This document shows positions 1 through 6,801 of a DNA stretch of 16,999 nt, one piece after another; position 1 is the first letter of the stretch; every line of letters starts with the position of its first letter. A program made the translations under genes and the position numbers. The notes beneath the pieces are model-generated. The model saw only the letters and a program-made list of their open reading frames with translations, searched no databases and was not told the origin of the DNA. Source of the stretch: Tardiphaga sp. (lineage in GTDB: Bacteria > Pseudomonadota > Alphaproteobacteria > Rhizobiales > Xanthobacteraceae); the NCBI GenBank assembly GCA_014377915.1, contig JACMOT010000349.1, positions 1 to 16,999 of the forward strand. Reading direction: 5' to 3'.

Positions 1-2
1 CG

Positions 3-110
3 GTCGATATGTTCGTGCCACTGATTACGATCTCGCTGCTGGGGTTAATCCTGAACAGCCTGCTGCACGGCCTGCGGACGTATTTGCTGCGCGGCTTTGC
101 GGAAGTGTAG
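3..110 (+). CDS. C-terminal end of an ABC transporter permease (partial)
   Basis: An open frame enters from the left edge and ends at TAG 108-110, giving about 35 residues. It contains a hydrophobic helix (MFVPLITISLLGLILNSLL) followed by a basic, Leu/Arg-rich tail ending in FAEV. This pattern, a last transmembrane helix followed by a short amphipathic cytoplasmic tail, is typical of binding-protein-dependent transport permeases, especially the NitT/TauT/SsuC type. That family has another member at 3560-4342, but this fragment is a different gene. The assignment rests only on this short tail; another polytopic membrane protein is possible. The gene converges on the minus-strand importer ending at 282. 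Confidence 0.45.
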   Translation, partial: VDMFVPLITISLLGLILNSLLHGLRTYLLRGFAEV

Positions 111-120
111 TGATCTAACT

Positions 121-266
121 TCCTTCCCTCTCCCCTTGTGGGAGAGGGTGGATCGAACATGCGGCGCATGTTCGAGACGGGTGAGGGGCAGCACCAAAGC
201 TCGGGGGTCCCCTCATCCGTCGCCGACTGCGTCGGCGCCACCTTCTCCCACAAGGGGAGAAGGAAA
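121..266. repeat. Structured multi-hairpin intergenic repeat
   Basis: The gap between two convergent genes holds an element bounded by near-identical inverted arms, 124-151 and 238-265 (26 of 28 positions complementary or identical, the other two being C-A and G-T). Each arm also folds alone into a perfect 9-bp hairpin: 126-134 with 140-148, and 241-249 with 255-263. Between them are a perfect palindrome at 153-175 (TCGAACATGC, loop GGC), a 12-bp stem 177-188 with 209-220 (one G-T pair), and a 7-bp hairpin 221-227 with 231-237. Similar elements are abundant between genes in Bradyrhizobium-type genomes (from memory, not searched). It probably also acts as a bidirectional transcription end. Confidence 0.8.
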
Positions 267-281
267 AAGAAAGAGCGCCCG

Positions 282-1841
282 CTACTTTTTTCCGATCTTG
301 TCCCACAACCACCGTGCTACCGCGGCCGGCGAACTGTCGCCGTCGCCGCCGGCGGCGCGCAGGTTGGCCTCGCGCATCGTGGCGATGTCGATGCTTCCCA
401 GCAGCGGCTGCAGCGCGGCCTTTAATTTCTCATCACTCGCCCGCTTGCCGGACAGCAGCAGGATCGCGTCATAGGGCGGGATGGCGTGGCGGGGATCGTC
501 GAGCACCACCAGATCGTATTTCGCGATCAGCCCGTCGCTGGTGTAACCGGCGATGACGTCAACCTCACCAGACGCCACCGCGGCATACATGAAGTCGGGC
601 TGCATGGTGCGCTGGGCGCGGAAGGCGAGACCGTAGGCCTTTCGCAGTCCGGCCCATTCTGGCCGTGAGAAGAACTCATAGTCGCCGGCGATGGTCATGG
701 TTGCCGCACGCGCGGCAAGATCGGCGACGCTCCTGATGCCGAGCGCCTCGGCCTTCTGGCGCGGCATCACTAGCGCATAGGCGTTCTCGAAGCCCATCTC
801 GCCGAGCAGCGTGATGTTCGTTTTTGCCAGCGTGTCCTTCAGGCCGGCCAGCAATTGCTCGCGCGGGACGATGTCGGTGTGGTGAAACTGGTTGGCCCAC
901 AGCGTGCCGGAATAATCGATGTAGACGTCGATGTCGCCGGTCGCCAGCGCATCAAAGATGACGTTGGAGCCGAGCCCTTCGCGGGTGCTGGCGGGGACGC
1001 CCGCTGCCTGCAGTCGCTGCGTGATCAATGCGGCCAGCACGTAGGATTCGGTGAAGGTCTTGGCGCCGACCACGATGCGTGAGGGGGACGAAGACAGCGA
1101 CGGCGCCAGCGTCGCCAGTATCAGCGCGGCGATGCCGGGGCCGCCGATCGCGACGCGAATATGTTGGCGCAGCCGGATGCCGGTCTCGATCAGCGCCAGT
1201 AACTGGTCCACCGCCAGGGCCAGCAGCGCGGCGGCAAAACAGCCGAACAGGACAAACACCCAGTTCTGCGTCTGTAATCCCGCAAAGATGTAGTTGCCGA
1301 GGCTGGTCTGGCCGATCGGCGTCGACAGCGTCGCGGTGCCGATCACCCACACCGCGGAGGTGCGGATGCCGGCCATCATCACCGGCAGCGCCAACGGAAG
1401 TTCGACCATGAACAACGATTGCCGTGGCGTCATGCCGACGCCCTGCGCCGCTTCGGTGAGCGCGGGATCGACGCCGTCGAGGCCGGTGATGGTGTTGCGC
1501 AGCACCGGCAGCATCGAATACAGCGCCAGCGCCAGCACAGAGGGCAGGAAGCCGAAGGCCGAAAAACCGGCCCCGAAATATTTCAGCGACAGCGCGGCGA
1601 GGGCTAGCAGCAGCGGATAGAACAGTGCGAGCAGAGCGAGGCCCGGCACCGTCTGCACCACGCTGGCGAGGCCGAGCAGGGTGCCGCGCAGCACCGGCCG
1701 GTGCCGCGCGATGATCGCCAGCGGCAGGCTGATGACGAGGCCGAGCGCCAGAGCAGTAACGCTGACGCGGACATGATTGCCGAGATAGTCCGGAAGATGG
1801 CCGAGCGCCTCGCTCCAGCGCGGATCGCTGAACAGGCTCAT
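282..1841 (-). CDS. Fused ABC permease and substrate-binding protein (betaine/choline/ergothioneine type)
   Basis: The 519-residue protein joins two importer parts. Residues 20-250 are a permease with about six hydrophobic segments (roughly 24-46, 61-84, 97-117, 149-180, 194-222, 230-248) and the coupling-loop EAA motif at 130-152 (EAAQGVGM...ELPLALP). Residues 256-515 are an OpuAC-like binding domain, starting VVGAKTFTESYVL and containing GSNVIFDALATGDIDVYIDY at 291-310. The fusion would display the binding domain in the periplasm after the last helix. OpuC/OsmF-type osmolyte importers and the EgtU ergothioneine importer share this family, and EgtU has the same fused layout. The ATG overlaps the stop of the ATPase gene by 4 bases, so the two are translationally coupled. 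Substrate cannot be decided from sequence alone. Confidence 0.85.
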   Translation of the reverse strand: MSLFSDPRWSEALGHLPDYLGNHVRVSVTALALGLVISLPLAIIARHRPVLRGTLLGLASVVQTVPGLALLALFYPLLLALAALSLKYFGAGFSAFGFLPSVLALALYSMLPVLRNTITGLDGVDPALTEAAQGVGMTPRQSLFMVELPLALPVMMAGIRTSAVWVIGTATLSTPIGQTSLGNYIFAGLQTQNWVFVLFGCFAAALLALAVDQLLALIETGIRLRQHIRVAIGGPGIAALILATLAPSLSSSPSRIVVGAKTFTESYVLAALITQRLQAAGVPASTREGLGSNVIFDALATGDIDVYIDYSGTLWANQFHHTDIVPREQLLAGLKDTLAKTNITLLGEMGFENAYALVMPRQKAEALGIRSVADLAARAATMTIAGDYEFFSRPEWAGLRKAYGLAFRAQRTMQPDFMYAAVASGEVDVIAGYTSDGLIAKYDLVVLDDPRHAIPPYDAILLLSGKRASDEKLKAALQPLLGSIDIATMREANLRAAGGDGDSSPAAVARWLWDKIGKK

Positions 1842-2635
1842 GCCGGGCCGCCTGCCGCCTGACGGGGCAACAGCATCTGCAGCCGCTCGGCCTGTCGCCT
1901 TGGCGTTCCCAGCAACTCGCCGACATAGGCGTCGGTGCTGTCAGAGAGTTCAGTCGGCGTGCCTTGCGCCAACAGCTTTCCGCTGCGCATCACCGCGACG
2001 CGGTCAGCGAGCAGGATCGCCTCGGTCATGTCGTGGGTGATCATGATGGTGGTGAGGCCAAGCCTGTCATGCAGGGCGCGAAAATCGTCGCCGAGCGCAT
2101 CGCGGGTCAAGGGATCGAGTGCGCCAAACGGTTCGTCCATCAGCACGATGCGGGGACGGGCAGCCAGCGCGCGCGCGACGCCGACGCGCTGGCGTTGGCC
2201 GCCGGACAGTTCGTGCGGAAAGCGGTCGCGATGTTGTGTGCGGTCGAGGCGGACGAGGGCGAGCAACTCGTCGACGCGATCCGCGATTTCATTGGCCGGC
2301 GTGCCCAGCAATTTTGGCGTGATGCCGATATTGTCGGCGACGCTCAGATGCGGAAACAGCCCGCCGCTCTGGAACACATAGCCGATACGGCGTCGCAGTC
2401 CGATCGGATCGCTCAAAGCGACATCCTCGCCGGCGACCGTGACGGTGCCGCTGGAGGGATCGATCAGCCGGTTGGCGAGCCGCAGCAGCGTGGTCTTGCC
2501 GGAGCCGGAGCCGCCGACAATGGCGAGGAACTCGCCTTCGGCGACGTCCAGCGAGACGTCGTCGACCGCCTTCACGGCACCGCCGTCAAAGCTCTTGCTT
2601 ACATCGGTGAAGGCGATCAGGGGAGCGCTGGTCAT
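1838..2635 (-). CDS. ABC transporter ATPase, OpuCA/ProV-like, without CBS domains
   Basis: This 265-residue protein is the ATP-binding subunit for the fused permease/binding protein downstream. Visible motifs are Walker A GGSGSGKT at 41-48, the Q-loop glutamine at 89, signature LSGGQ at 143-147, Walker B IVLMDEP at 163-169 and the H-loop histidine at 201. Osmoregulatory relatives (OpuCA, OpuAA, ProV) are usually near 400 residues, with tandem CBS domains that sense ionic strength. This one ends soon after the nucleotide-binding domain and has none, so direct osmotic gating through CBS is unlikely. It is first in a two-gene minus-strand operon, diverging from the importer at 2742. Its own Shine-Dalgarno is weak (CGGACA). 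Confidence 0.9.
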   Translation of the reverse strand: MTSAPLIAFTDVSKSFDGGAVKAVDDVSLDVAEGEFLAIVGGSGSGKTTLLRLANRLIDPSSGTVTVAGEDVALSDPIGLRRRIGYVFQSGGLFPHLSVADNIGITPKLLGTPANEIADRVDELLALVRLDRTQHRDRFPHELSGGQRQRVGVARALAARPRIVLMDEPFGALDPLTRDALGDDFRALHDRLGLTTIMITHDMTEAILLADRVAVMRSGKLLAQGTPTELSDSTDAYVGELLGTPRRQAERLQMLLPRQAAGGPA

Positions 2636-2741
2636 GTTGTCCGACTACCACGGCCGGGCCAGCCCGCCAAACCCGAGGGGGCGTTGAATTGTTGTCGCCA
2701 GAACGCTAAGCCATCGGCAACGACAGTAACGGGAGACGCGC
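2636..2741. promoter_or_regulatory. Divergent promoter region between two ABC importers
   Basis: These 106 bases separate the ATG of the minus-strand ATPase (2635) from the GTG of the plus-strand ATPase (2742), so promoters for both operons should lie here. GGGAGA at 2731-2736 is the ribosome binding site of the plus-strand gene and supports the GTG start. I see no convincing -35/-10 pair or operator palindrome. Confidence 0.5.
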
Positions 2742-3563
2742 GTGCAGGCAGCCGCGACAGCAACAGCGGTGGCGCTTGACCGCGCGACAGTGGCCTTTGG
2801 CGTCGGCACGACGCGGGTCTACACAGCCGTGGAGCAGGCAACGTTGTCGGTGGCCGATGGCGAATTCGTCGCCATTGTAGGTCCCACCGGCTGCGGAAAG
2901 TCCACGCTGCTGAATGTCGCTGCGGGCCTGCTGAAGCCGGCGGCCGGAGCGGTCCGGATCTTCGATACGCCGCTCACCGGACTGAACCATCAGGCCGGCT
3001 ATTTGTTTCAGGCCGACGCGCTGTTTCCCTGGAAGACCGCGCTGGACAACATCGCGCTGGCCCTCGAAATCGCCGGGGTGGCGCGCGGCGAGGCGCTGTC
3101 GCGCGCGCAGGACTGGCTGACCTCGGTCGGCCTCGATGCCTTCGGCAGCCGCTATCCGCACATGCTGTCGGGCGGACAGCGAAAGCGCGTCGGCATGGCG
3201 CAGGTGCTGATCCGCGATCCGAAGATTCTGCTGATGGATGAGCCATTCGGCCCGCTTGACGCGCAGACCCGGCAGATCATGGGCAATCTGCTGCTGCGAT
3301 TGTGGAGCGCGCAACGCAAGGCCGTGCTGTTCGTGACGCACGACCTCGAGGAGGCCATCTCGCTGGCCGACCGGGTGGTGATCATGTCGGCGGGGCCCGG
3401 CTCGCGCATCATCGGCGACTGGAAGGTGCCGCTGTCGCGGCCGCGCGACATCTTCGAAGTGCGGCTCGATCCGGCGTTTCATGCGCTGCACAAGGAGATC
3501 TGGGATGTGTTGAAGGACGAGGTGATGAAGGGCTACGCGCAATCGGCGGGGGCGATGTCATGA
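2742..3563 (+). CDS. ABC transporter ATPase, NitT/TauT/SsuB type
   Basis: The 273-residue ATPase probably energises uptake together with the permease that follows. Motifs are Walker A GPTGCGKST at 47-55, Q-loop glutamine 90 (YLFQADALFPWKTALDNI, typical of the SsuB/TauB group), signature LSGGQ at 143-147, Walker B ILLMDEP at 162-168 and H-loop histidine 200. The conserved tail of this group (VIIMSAGPGSRI) is present. The GTG start is chosen because GGGAGA lies 5 bases upstream and the protein then has family-typical length. Its stop overlaps the ATG of the permease (ATGA). The group imports nitrate, taurine, alkylsulfonates, thiamine precursors and other small organics, so the substrate stays open. 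Confidence 0.92.
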   Translation: MQAAATATAVALDRATVAFGVGTTRVYTAVEQATLSVADGEFVAIVGPTGCGKSTLLNVAAGLLKPAAGAVRIFDTPLTGLNHQAGYLFQADALFPWKTALDNIALALEIAGVARGEALSRAQDWLTSVGLDAFGSRYPHMLSGGQRKRVGMAQVLIRDPKILLMDEPFGPLDAQTRQIMGNLLLRLWSAQRKAVLFVTHDLEEAISLADRVVIMSAGPGSRIIGDWKVPLSRPRDIFEVRLDPAFHALHKEIWDVLKDEVMKGYAQSAGAMS

Positions 3564-4342
3564 GCCGGTTTACACTGTTGCTGTGTCAAATACTGGTTGC
3601 TGTGGTGTTTTTCGGTCTGTGGCAGCTGCTCACCACGGTGCCGATCTTCGGCCGGATGTGGTTGCCGCCGTTCTTTTTCTCGAATCCGGTCGATGTTGCC
3701 AGCCAGATCGTCGCCTGGTTTGCCTCCGGCGTGATCTGGAAACATCTCGGCATTACCCTTCTGGAATCACTGCTGGCATTCGTGATTGGCTCGTTCGGCG
3801 GCGTCACGATCGGCTTCTGGTTCGCGCGGCAGCCGCGCGTCGCGGCGGTGTTCGATCCCTATGTGAAGATGGTCAATGCGCTACCGCGCGTGGTGCTGGC
3901 ACCGATCTTCACGCTGTGGCTCGGGCTCGGCATCTGGTCGAAGGTGGCCCTCGGAGTGACTCTGGTGTTCTTCATCGTGTTCTTCAACGTCTATCAGGGC
4001 GTCAAGGAGACCAGCGCGACGCTGGTCGACAATGCGCGGATGCTGGGCATGAGCGAACGCCAGCAGTTGCGCCATGTCTACTGGCCTTCGGCGCTGTCCT
4101 GGATGTTTTCGTCGCTGCATACCGCCGTCGGCTTCGCGGTGGTCGGCGCGGTGGTCGGCGAATATCTCGGCTCCGCCGCAGGCCTCGGCTATCTGATCCA
4201 GCAGGCCGAAGGCACCTTTGACGTCGCCGGCGTATTCGCCGGCATGATCGTGCTGTCGGCGTTTGTCATTCTGATCGATCTCGCGGTGACGCTGGTCGAG
4301 CGTCGACTTCTGGTGTGGAAGCCGGTGGCGATCGCAAATTAG
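3560..4342 (+). CDS. ABC transporter permease, NitT/TauT/SsuC type
   Basis: This 260-residue inner-membrane protein starts at ATG 3560, overlapping the ATPase stop by four bases; a longer upstream reading would only add translation of the ATPase gene in another frame. Hydrophobic segments lie near residues 8-28, 65-90, 105-145, 185-210 and 222-248. The cytoplasmic coupling loop is near 155-187 (DNARMLGMSERQQLRHVYWPSAL), a variant of the EAA motif in which DNA replaces EAA. The pair with the upstream ATPase is clear. No binding-protein gene follows directly; the likely partner starts at 4981, beyond an antisense gene. Confidence 0.92.
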   Translation: MSRFTLLLCQILVAVVFFGLWQLLTTVPIFGRMWLPPFFFSNPVDVASQIVAWFASGVIWKHLGITLLESLLAFVIGSFGGVTIGFWFARQPRVAAVFDPYVKMVNALPRVVLAPIFTLWLGLGIWSKVALGVTLVFFIVFFNVYQGVKETSATLVDNARMLGMSERQQLRHVYWPSALSWMFSSLHTAVGFAVVGAVVGEYLGSAAGLGYLIQQAEGTFDVAGVFAGMIVLSAFVILIDLAVTLVERRLLVWKPVAIAN

Positions 4343-4348
4343 GCCGGG

Positions 4349-4388
4349 CGTCATTCCGGGTTCGCGCCGCTCGCGCTCCGGAATGACG
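4349..4388. repeat. Palindromic intergenic element, probable bidirectional terminator
   Basis: A perfect 11-bp inverted repeat, CGTCATTCCGG at 4349-4359 and CCGGAATGACG at 4378-4388, encloses an 18-base loop that contains a smaller GC-rich palindrome. It fills the 53-base gap between two convergent stop codons (4342 and 4396). No long T run follows on either strand, so it looks more like a dispersed REP-type element doing terminator duty than a canonical terminator. Confidence 0.7.
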
Positions 4389-4395
4389 ATTTCAC

Positions 4396-4845
4396 TCACG
4401 GCAGCATCTTGGTATCATCAGCGGCCTGCGGCGGGGTCTTGATGGCGATCGACTTGAAGGGGCGGCCGTCCGGCTTGGTGCCGGCATGCGCGGTGCCCTT
4501 CGGGATGATGACGAGGTCGCCGGCCTTGACCGCGACTTCCTGGTCGCCGAGCCAGATCGTGCCCGAGCCTTCGAGGATGTACTGGATCTCGTTGGTGTTG
4601 GGGTGCATGTGCTTGGGTACGTTGCCGTCCTGGATCGCAATCGTGGCGCCGTCGGCGGCCATGAAACTCTTCGAACGGAAGCCGGTGGCCGAGGCCGGGC
4701 CCAGCGCGTCGCCGGTCAGTTCCGGGACGTGGATCACCTGGGCGACGATATTCTCGGCGGCGATCGCCGGCAGGACGACGTGGGTGACGAGGCCGCCGGC
4801 AACAAAGGCGGCGGCGATCGCAAGGTGCGTAGTGGTGCGGTTCAT
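4396..4845 (-). CDS. Exported cupin-domain protein
   Basis: The 149-residue protein begins with a hydrophobic export segment (residues 6-32, ending AIAAE) and carries one cupin barrel, so it should act in the periplasm, possibly membrane-anchored. Cupin motif 1 is at 74-93, with H79, H81 and E86; motif 2 is at 109-120 with H120. All four usual metal ligands are present, so a bound metal is likely. Start: the ATG at 4845 is preferred because GGGGGA lies about 8 bases upstream; an ATG two codons earlier sits too close to it, and a longer frame to 4929 would bury the signal sequence. Cupins range from dioxygenases to isomerases and plain sugar- or metal-binding proteins, so no reaction can be named. 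It lies antisense between two parts of an ABC importer. Confidence 0.85.
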   Translation of the reverse strand: MNRTTTHLAIAAAFVAGGLVTHVVLPAIAAENIVAQVIHVPELTGDALGPASATGFRSKSFMAADGATIAIQDGNVPKHMHPNTNEIQYILEGSGTIWLGDQEVAVKAGDLVIIPKGTAHAGTKPDGRPFKSIAIKTPPQAADDTKMLP

Positions 4846-4980
4846 GAACATTTCCCCCGAATTATGGCTGTTAGCGGCAAATGCTAGATCGCCGAATGGC
4901 GATTGACCAGCCGCACGTGCGCTTCTCAAACCATTCCTGCTCCTCTATCCTGTGAACAAAGAACGATCAGGGAGCCCATC
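4846..4980. promoter_or_regulatory. Divergent promoter region with candidate operator palindrome
   Basis: This gap serves the minus-strand cupin and the plus-strand binding protein. It contains a perfect 6-bp inverted repeat with a 4-base spacer, ATCGCC-GAAT-GGCGAT at 4888-4903. A TTGACC box at 4903-4908 directly abuts it and could be a -35 element for the binding-protein gene, although no strong -10 follows at the right distance. A regulator bound at the palindrome could control both genes. AGGGAG at 4969-4974 is the ribosome binding site for the ATG at 4981. Confidence 0.4.
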
Positions 4981-6009
4981 ATGACAATCTCTTTCGGCCG
5001 GCTGCTGGCGCCGCTGTTTGCCCTCCTGCTGATGTCAGACCTGGCCTCGGCGCAGAGCAAGGTCACCATCGCCGTCGGTGGCGGTGCCTGCCTGTGCTAT
5101 CTGCCGACCGTTCTGGCCAAACAACTCGGCGAATTCGACAAAGCCGGGCTCGCGGTCGAACTGGTCGATCTCAAGGGCGGCTCCGATGCGCTGAAGGCGG
5201 TGCTTGGCGGCAGCGCCGACGTGGTGTCGGGCTATTTCGACCATTGCGTCAACCTCGCCGCCAAGAAGCAGGAATTGCAGTCCTTCGTGGTCTATGACCG
5301 CTACCCCGGCCTGGTGCTGGTAGTGTCGCCGAAACACACCGAGGAAATCAAGTCGATCAAGGACCTTGCCGGCAAGAAGGTCGGCGTCAGCGCGCCGGGC
5401 TCCTCCACCGACTTCTTCCTGAAGTACATGCTGAAGAAGAACGGCCTCGATCCCGCCAGCGTCGCGGTGATTGGCGTCGGGCTCGGCGCCACCTCGGTGG
5501 CGGCGATGGAGCAGGGCCAGATCGACGCCGCCGTGATGCTCGATCCCGCGGTGACCGTATTGCAGGGCAGCTACAAGGATCTGCGCATCCTCAGCGATAC
5601 GCGCACGCAGCACGATACGATGGCGGTGTTTTCCGGCGAGTACCCCGGTGGCGCGCTGTACAGCACCGTGGCGTGGGTGAACGCGCACGAGAAGGAAGTG
5701 CAGGGCATGACCAACGCGATCCTCAACACGCTGACCTGGATCCATTCGCACTCGCCGGAAGAGATCATGGCGAAGATGCCGGTCGAGATCGTCGGCAAGA
5801 ACAAGGAGCTGTATCTCGCCGCCTTGAAGAACACGATCCCGATGTACTCGGTCGATGGCCGGATGGACCCCAAGGGCGCCGAAGCGGTGCTGGCGGTGTT
5901 TAGCGAAAGTTCGCCGGATATCGCCAAAGCGGGGATCGACGTGAAGAAGACCTACACCAACAAATATGTCGAGCAAGCCGCCAGGACGATGGGAACGAAT
6001 GCGAAATAG
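4981..6009 (+). CDS. NitT/TauT-type ABC substrate-binding protein (NMT1/THI5-like)
   Basis: The 342-residue protein has a signal peptide (residues 1-24, ending ASA before QSK), so it is periplasmic. The fold is the two-lobed NMT1/SsuA-like type: first strand VTIAVGGGACLCYLP, then GSADVVSGYFDHCVNLA, the segment IKSIKDLAGKKVGVSAPGSS, and GQIDAAVMLDP. Length fits the family. ATG 4981 follows AGGGAG at 6 bases. Three cysteines, C37, C39 and C89, fall in segments that line the ligand cleft in this family. It is the probable partner of the ATPase and permease at 2742-4342, but is separated by the antisense cupin and so likely has its own promoter. The ligand is unknown; nitrate, taurine or sulfonate names would be guesses. 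Confidence 0.88.
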   Translation: MTISFGRLLAPLFALLLMSDLASAQSKVTIAVGGGACLCYLPTVLAKQLGEFDKAGLAVELVDLKGGSDALKAVLGGSADVVSGYFDHCVNLAAKKQELQSFVVYDRYPGLVLVVSPKHTEEIKSIKDLAGKKVGVSAPGSSTDFFLKYMLKKNGLDPASVAVIGVGLGATSVAAMEQGQIDAAVMLDPAVTVLQGSYKDLRILSDTRTQHDTMAVFSGEYPGGALYSTVAWVNAHEKEVQGMTNAILNTLTWIHSHSPEEIMAKMPVEIVGKNKELYLAALKNTIPMYSVDGRMDPKGAEAVLAVFSESSPDIAKAGIDVKKTYTNKYVEQAARTMGTNAK

Positions 6010-6027
6010 CTCGTTGCGGATGAGGGC

Positions 6028-6768
6028 ATGACGACGGCTCCCATCATCCACCGCGTCACGGCGCTCGACCTGTCCTTCAGGCCATCGCCATGGGCTTTCG
6101 CGGATGAGCGCCGCGACGAGATCGCAGCGTATTTTTCGCAGAAGAAAAGCGAAAAGCCGGACCTCTTCAACGGCCGTATTCTGCTGGCGCGACATCCGGT
6201 GTTTTCGGCAGGCTGCTTTAGTGCCGAATACTTCGAGACCGACTTCGCCAGCTTCCTAGCGTGGCGAGATTTCGGCTGCCCCGACAAGTCTGTCTTCAAC
6301 GGCTTCGGCATGGGCGCGCTACGCGGCGAGGACGGCGCGTTCGTGCTCGGAGAGATGGGGTCCCATACCGCCAATGCTGGAAAAGTCTATTTCCCGGCTG
6401 GCACGCCGGATCAAAGCGATCTGCGCGGAACGACGGTGGATATTCCGGGCAGTGTCGCGCGTGAAATCGAGGAGGAGGTCGGCCTGCTGCCTGCGGATTA
6501 CATCGCGGCGGAGGAGTGGCACTGCGTCGTTACGCCGTCGTCGATTGCCATGATCCGTCTGCTGGAAGTGCCGATGGTGGCCGAAGCATTGCGCAGGCGG
6601 ATCAAAAGCAATCTGGCGCGGCAGATATCGCCGGAGCTCTGCGCTATCCATCTGGTGCGTGGTGCCGGCGATTTTTCGACGGCCATGCCGGTCTTTGTAA
6701 CGGCCTATCTGGCGGCATGGTTCGGCGATCCGGTCGGGTGGCTGGCGCCCGGTGTCCCGGCGAGGTAG
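6028..6768 (+). CDS. NUDIX-like hydrolase
   Basis: This 246-residue protein contains the catalytic half of a Nudix box, REIEEEVGL at 145-153, preceded by FPAGTPDQSDL at 122-132. In the standard box (Gx5Ex7REUXEEXGU) a glutamate should sit eight residues before the R; here that position is a hydrophobic residue, so the first half is degenerate while the metal-binding glutamates are kept. Nudix enzymes cleave a nucleoside diphosphate linked to another group; the substrate here is unknown. There is an N-terminal region of about 100 residues before the Nudix core. The gene follows the binding-protein gene by only 18 bases, so readthrough is likely. GATGAGG just before the ATG supports the start. 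Confidence 0.8.
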   Translation: MTTAPIIHRVTALDLSFRPSPWAFADERRDEIAAYFSQKKSEKPDLFNGRILLARHPVFSAGCFSAEYFETDFASFLAWRDFGCPDKSVFNGFGMGALRGEDGAFVLGEMGSHTANAGKVYFPAGTPDQSDLRGTTVDIPGSVAREIEEEVGLLPADYIAAEEWHCVVTPSSIAMIRLLEVPMVAEALRRRIKSNLARQISPELCAIHLVRGAGDFSTAMPVFVTAYLAAWFGDPVGWLAPGVPAR

Positions 6769-6801
6769 ACTAGAAACTCGTTCCCTGGAGTTTCCCACCC
6801 C

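Noticed and set aside
97..474. Plus-strand frames across the repeat and the end of the fused transporter gene
   Set aside because: They cross the palindromic element and run antisense to a well-supported gene; composition is Arg/Pro/Ser-rich, as expected for an out-of-frame reading of high-GC DNA.
952..1926. Long minus-strand frame of 324 codons inside the fused transporter gene
   Set aside because: It is a shifted reading of the same strand as a gene with clear permease and receptor motifs; it is Arg/Ala/Gly/His-rich and has no domain-like pattern.
3302..3559. N-terminal extension of the permease frame upstream of 3560
   Set aside because: The extra residues are an out-of-frame translation of the ATPase gene; the ATGA overlap at 3560 and a normal permease N-terminus fix the start.
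4846..4929. N-terminal extension of the cupin frame to 4929
   Set aside because: It would place about 28 polar residues before the signal segment and run through the divergent promoter region; the ATG at 4845 has a good ribosome binding site.
4903..4980. N-terminal extension of the receptor frame to 4903
   Set aside because: The ATG at 4981 has AGGGAG at the right distance and starts directly with a signal peptide; the extension overlaps the candidate operator and promoter.
5035..6195. Minus-strand open frame of 386 codons opposite the NitT/TauT-type receptor
   Set aside because: Antisense shadow: very rich in His, Arg, Asp and Val, without recognisable domains, and opposite a gene with signal peptide and family motifs.
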